From Pseudomonadota bacterium (GTDB taxonomy: Bacteria > Pseudomonadota > Alphaproteobacteria > Rhizobiales > Hyphomicrobiaceae), in the NCBI GenBank assembly GCA_023430315.1, contig JAEZAW010000238.1:1-14822 (forward strand): a DNA stretch of 14,822 bases, read 5' to 3'. Positions 13,741-14,822 of this stretch are shown piece after piece. The position numbers were made by a program, and so were the translations under genes. Positions within the stretch are counted from its first letter, which is position 1. Each line of letters begins with the position of its first letter. The notes below the pieces were generated by a model. That model saw only the letters and a program-made list of their open reading frames with translations. It searched no databases and was not told the DNA's origin.

Positions 13741-14822
13741 CGGGACGCTGCTCTGGACGTGGGATGCGCTCGTCGCAGCGGCGGAGGGCGTGGCCGAAGG
13801 CACTTCGGCCGGCCCCATCACGGGCTTCTCGATCGACACGCGCTCGCTGGCACCCGGCGAGGTCTTCGTCGCGCTCACCGATCAGCGCGATGGGCATGAC
13901 TTCGTCGGCGCCGCGTTCAAGGCTGGCGCGGCGGCGGCGCTCGTGCGGCGCGATTTCGTGGCGCCCGAAGGTGCCGGTCCGCTCGTCCGCGCCGATGATC
14001 CGCTCGCCGCACTCGGGCGCATTGCGGTCGCTGCGCGTGCACGTCTCAGGTCTGACGCGCGCGTCGTCGCCGTGACCGGCAGTGCCGGCAAGACCGGCAC
14101 GAAGGAAATGCTGCGCGCCTGTCTCGCGACGGCCGGCAAGGTCCATGCGCCGGAGAAGTCGTTCAACAACCACTGGGGTGTACCGCTGACGCTCGCGCGT
14201 ATGCCCGCCGACGTCGATTTCGCCGTGATCGAGATCGGCATGAACCACGCCGGCGAGATCAGCCCGCTCACGCGCATGGCGCGCCCGCATATCGCCGTCA
14301 TCACGAATGTGCTGCCCGTGCACGTCGGTAATTTCCCCGACGGCGAGCAAGGTGTCGCGAAGGCCAAGGCCGAGATCTTCGAGGGGCTGGAGCCCGGCGG
14401 CCTCGCCGTGCTGCCGCGGGACAGTCGGCACTATAGTCTGCTCGATCGCGCTGCAGTTGCGCGTGGCGCGCGCATTGCGACTTTCGGCACGACCACTGAC
14501 GCCTATGTGGGCGCACGCGAGATCAAGCTCGGCGATACTGGCAGCGATATCATTGCCGAGATCGCGGGGCAGGCTCTGAGCTATCGTCTGGGCACGGTTG
14601 GCGTGCACATCGCCGTCAATTCACTGGCCGTCATCGCAACTCTCAATGCGCTGCATCTGCCGCTGAAAACAGCGTCGGCACCGCTCGCGGGCATCACGCC
14701 GCCCGTCGGCCGTGGCGCGCGCACGGTGCTCAAGGCGGCTGAAGGCGCGATCTTGCTGATCGACGAGAGCTACAACGCCAATCCCGCCTCCATGCGCGCT
14801 GCCATCTCAGTGCTCGGCGCCG
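13733..14822 (+). CDS. murF: UDP-MurNAc-pentapeptide ligase (MurF), C-terminus beyond window
   Basis: MurF joins D-Ala-D-Ala to the UDP-MurNAc-tripeptide, completing the cytoplasmic pentapeptide precursor. 363 residues are visible of about 450-480. The N-terminal domain begins MADGTLLWTW; the ATP loop TGSAGKTGTKE is at 115-125, then NNHWGVPLTL (145-154), EIGMNHAGEI (167-176), the likely carbamylated Lys212 in KAKAEIF, and DESYNANP (344-351). The end of the C-terminal domain runs out of the window. The start ATG lies in the last codons of murE, with an 8-base overlap and no separate ribosome site, so coupled translation is likely. Confidence 0.97.
   Translation, partial: MADGTLLWTWDALVAAAEGVAEGTSAGPITGFSIDTRSLAPGEVFVALTDQRDGHDFVGAAFKAGAAAALVRRDFVAPEGAGPLVRADDPLAALGRIAVAARARLRSDARVVAVTGSAGKTGTKEMLRACLATAGKVHAPEKSFNNHWGVPLTLARMPADVDFAVIEIGMNHAGEISPLTRMARPHIAVITNVLPVHVGNFPDGEQGVAKAKAEIFEGLEPGGLAVLPRDSRHYSLLDRAAVARGARIATFGTTTDAYVGAREIKLGDTGSDIIAEIAGQALSYRLGTVGVHIAVNSLAVIATLNALHLPLKTASAPLAGITPPVGRGARTVLKAAEGAILLIDESYNANPASMRAAISVLGA

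Noticed and set aside
12826..13878. Minus-strand open frame (350 codons) opposite murE/murF
   Set aside because: It is antisense to two unmistakable Mur ligases and carries no motifs.
1..14822. tRNA, rRNA, CRISPR array, insertion sequence or prophage
   Set aside because: No repeat-spacer pattern, transposase, integrase or tRNA cloverleaf was seen on reading both strands; composition is even throughout.

Overview
The window is GC-rich and gene-dense. It looks like chromosome from an alphaproteobacterium, most likely within or near the Hyphomicrobiales (Rhizobiales). I infer this from the compact GC-rich coding, an Omp25/Omp31-type outer-membrane barrel, bacterial-SH3 envelope proteins and the style of the lipid genes. 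I cannot name a genus from sequence alone. There are fourteen protein genes that I believe, two of them cut by the window edges. I see no RNA genes, insertion sequences or CRISPR arrays.

Region 1 (1-5741) is a fatty-acid/acyl-CoA block arranged divergently. Leftward from about 3608 run an acyl carrier protein, a FabF-type ketosynthase, a classical NAD-type SDR and an acyl-CoA dehydrogenase that leaves the window at position 1. A terminator-like hairpin between the ketosynthase and the SDR suggests two transcription units. Rightward from 4002 runs a long-chain acyl-CoA/acyl-ACP ligase of the AMP-forming family. A 393-base non-coding stretch separates the two directions. Region 2 (5824-6453) is a secreted protein with two bacterial SH3 modules, each carrying the same four-cysteine spacing, joined by a proline-rich linker.

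Region 3 (6580-9373) is a rightward operon: a thiolase, an SDR with an arginine in place of the catalytic lysine, and a class I glutamine amidotransferase whose start overlaps the SDR stop by 4 bases. A promoter-like sequence before the thiolase has a 16-base near-palindrome sitting exactly on its -10 box. A strong 14-pair hairpin with a T-rich tail ends this operon and separates it from the leftward genes that follow.

Region 4 (9532-11191, leftward) is the most interesting part. It holds a 76-residue secreted protein built almost entirely of a signal peptide, a short Cys/Pro-rich stretch and a PEP-CTERM-like tail; an exosortase-family transpeptidase/protease with the Cys/Arg/His set in place; and a single-pass membrane-anchored protein of unknown family, translationally coupled to the exosortase. 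I read this as a possible dedicated one-substrate exosortase system. A sigma-54-like -24/-12 sequence lies at the right distance upstream of the small protein.

Region 5 (11419-14822, rightward) is an outer-membrane beta-barrel protein followed by murE and murF, two peptidoglycan-precursor ligases of the dcw cluster. murE has a good sigma-70-like promoter of its own and lacks the usual upstream ftsI, so the dcw cluster seems to be broken or rearranged here.
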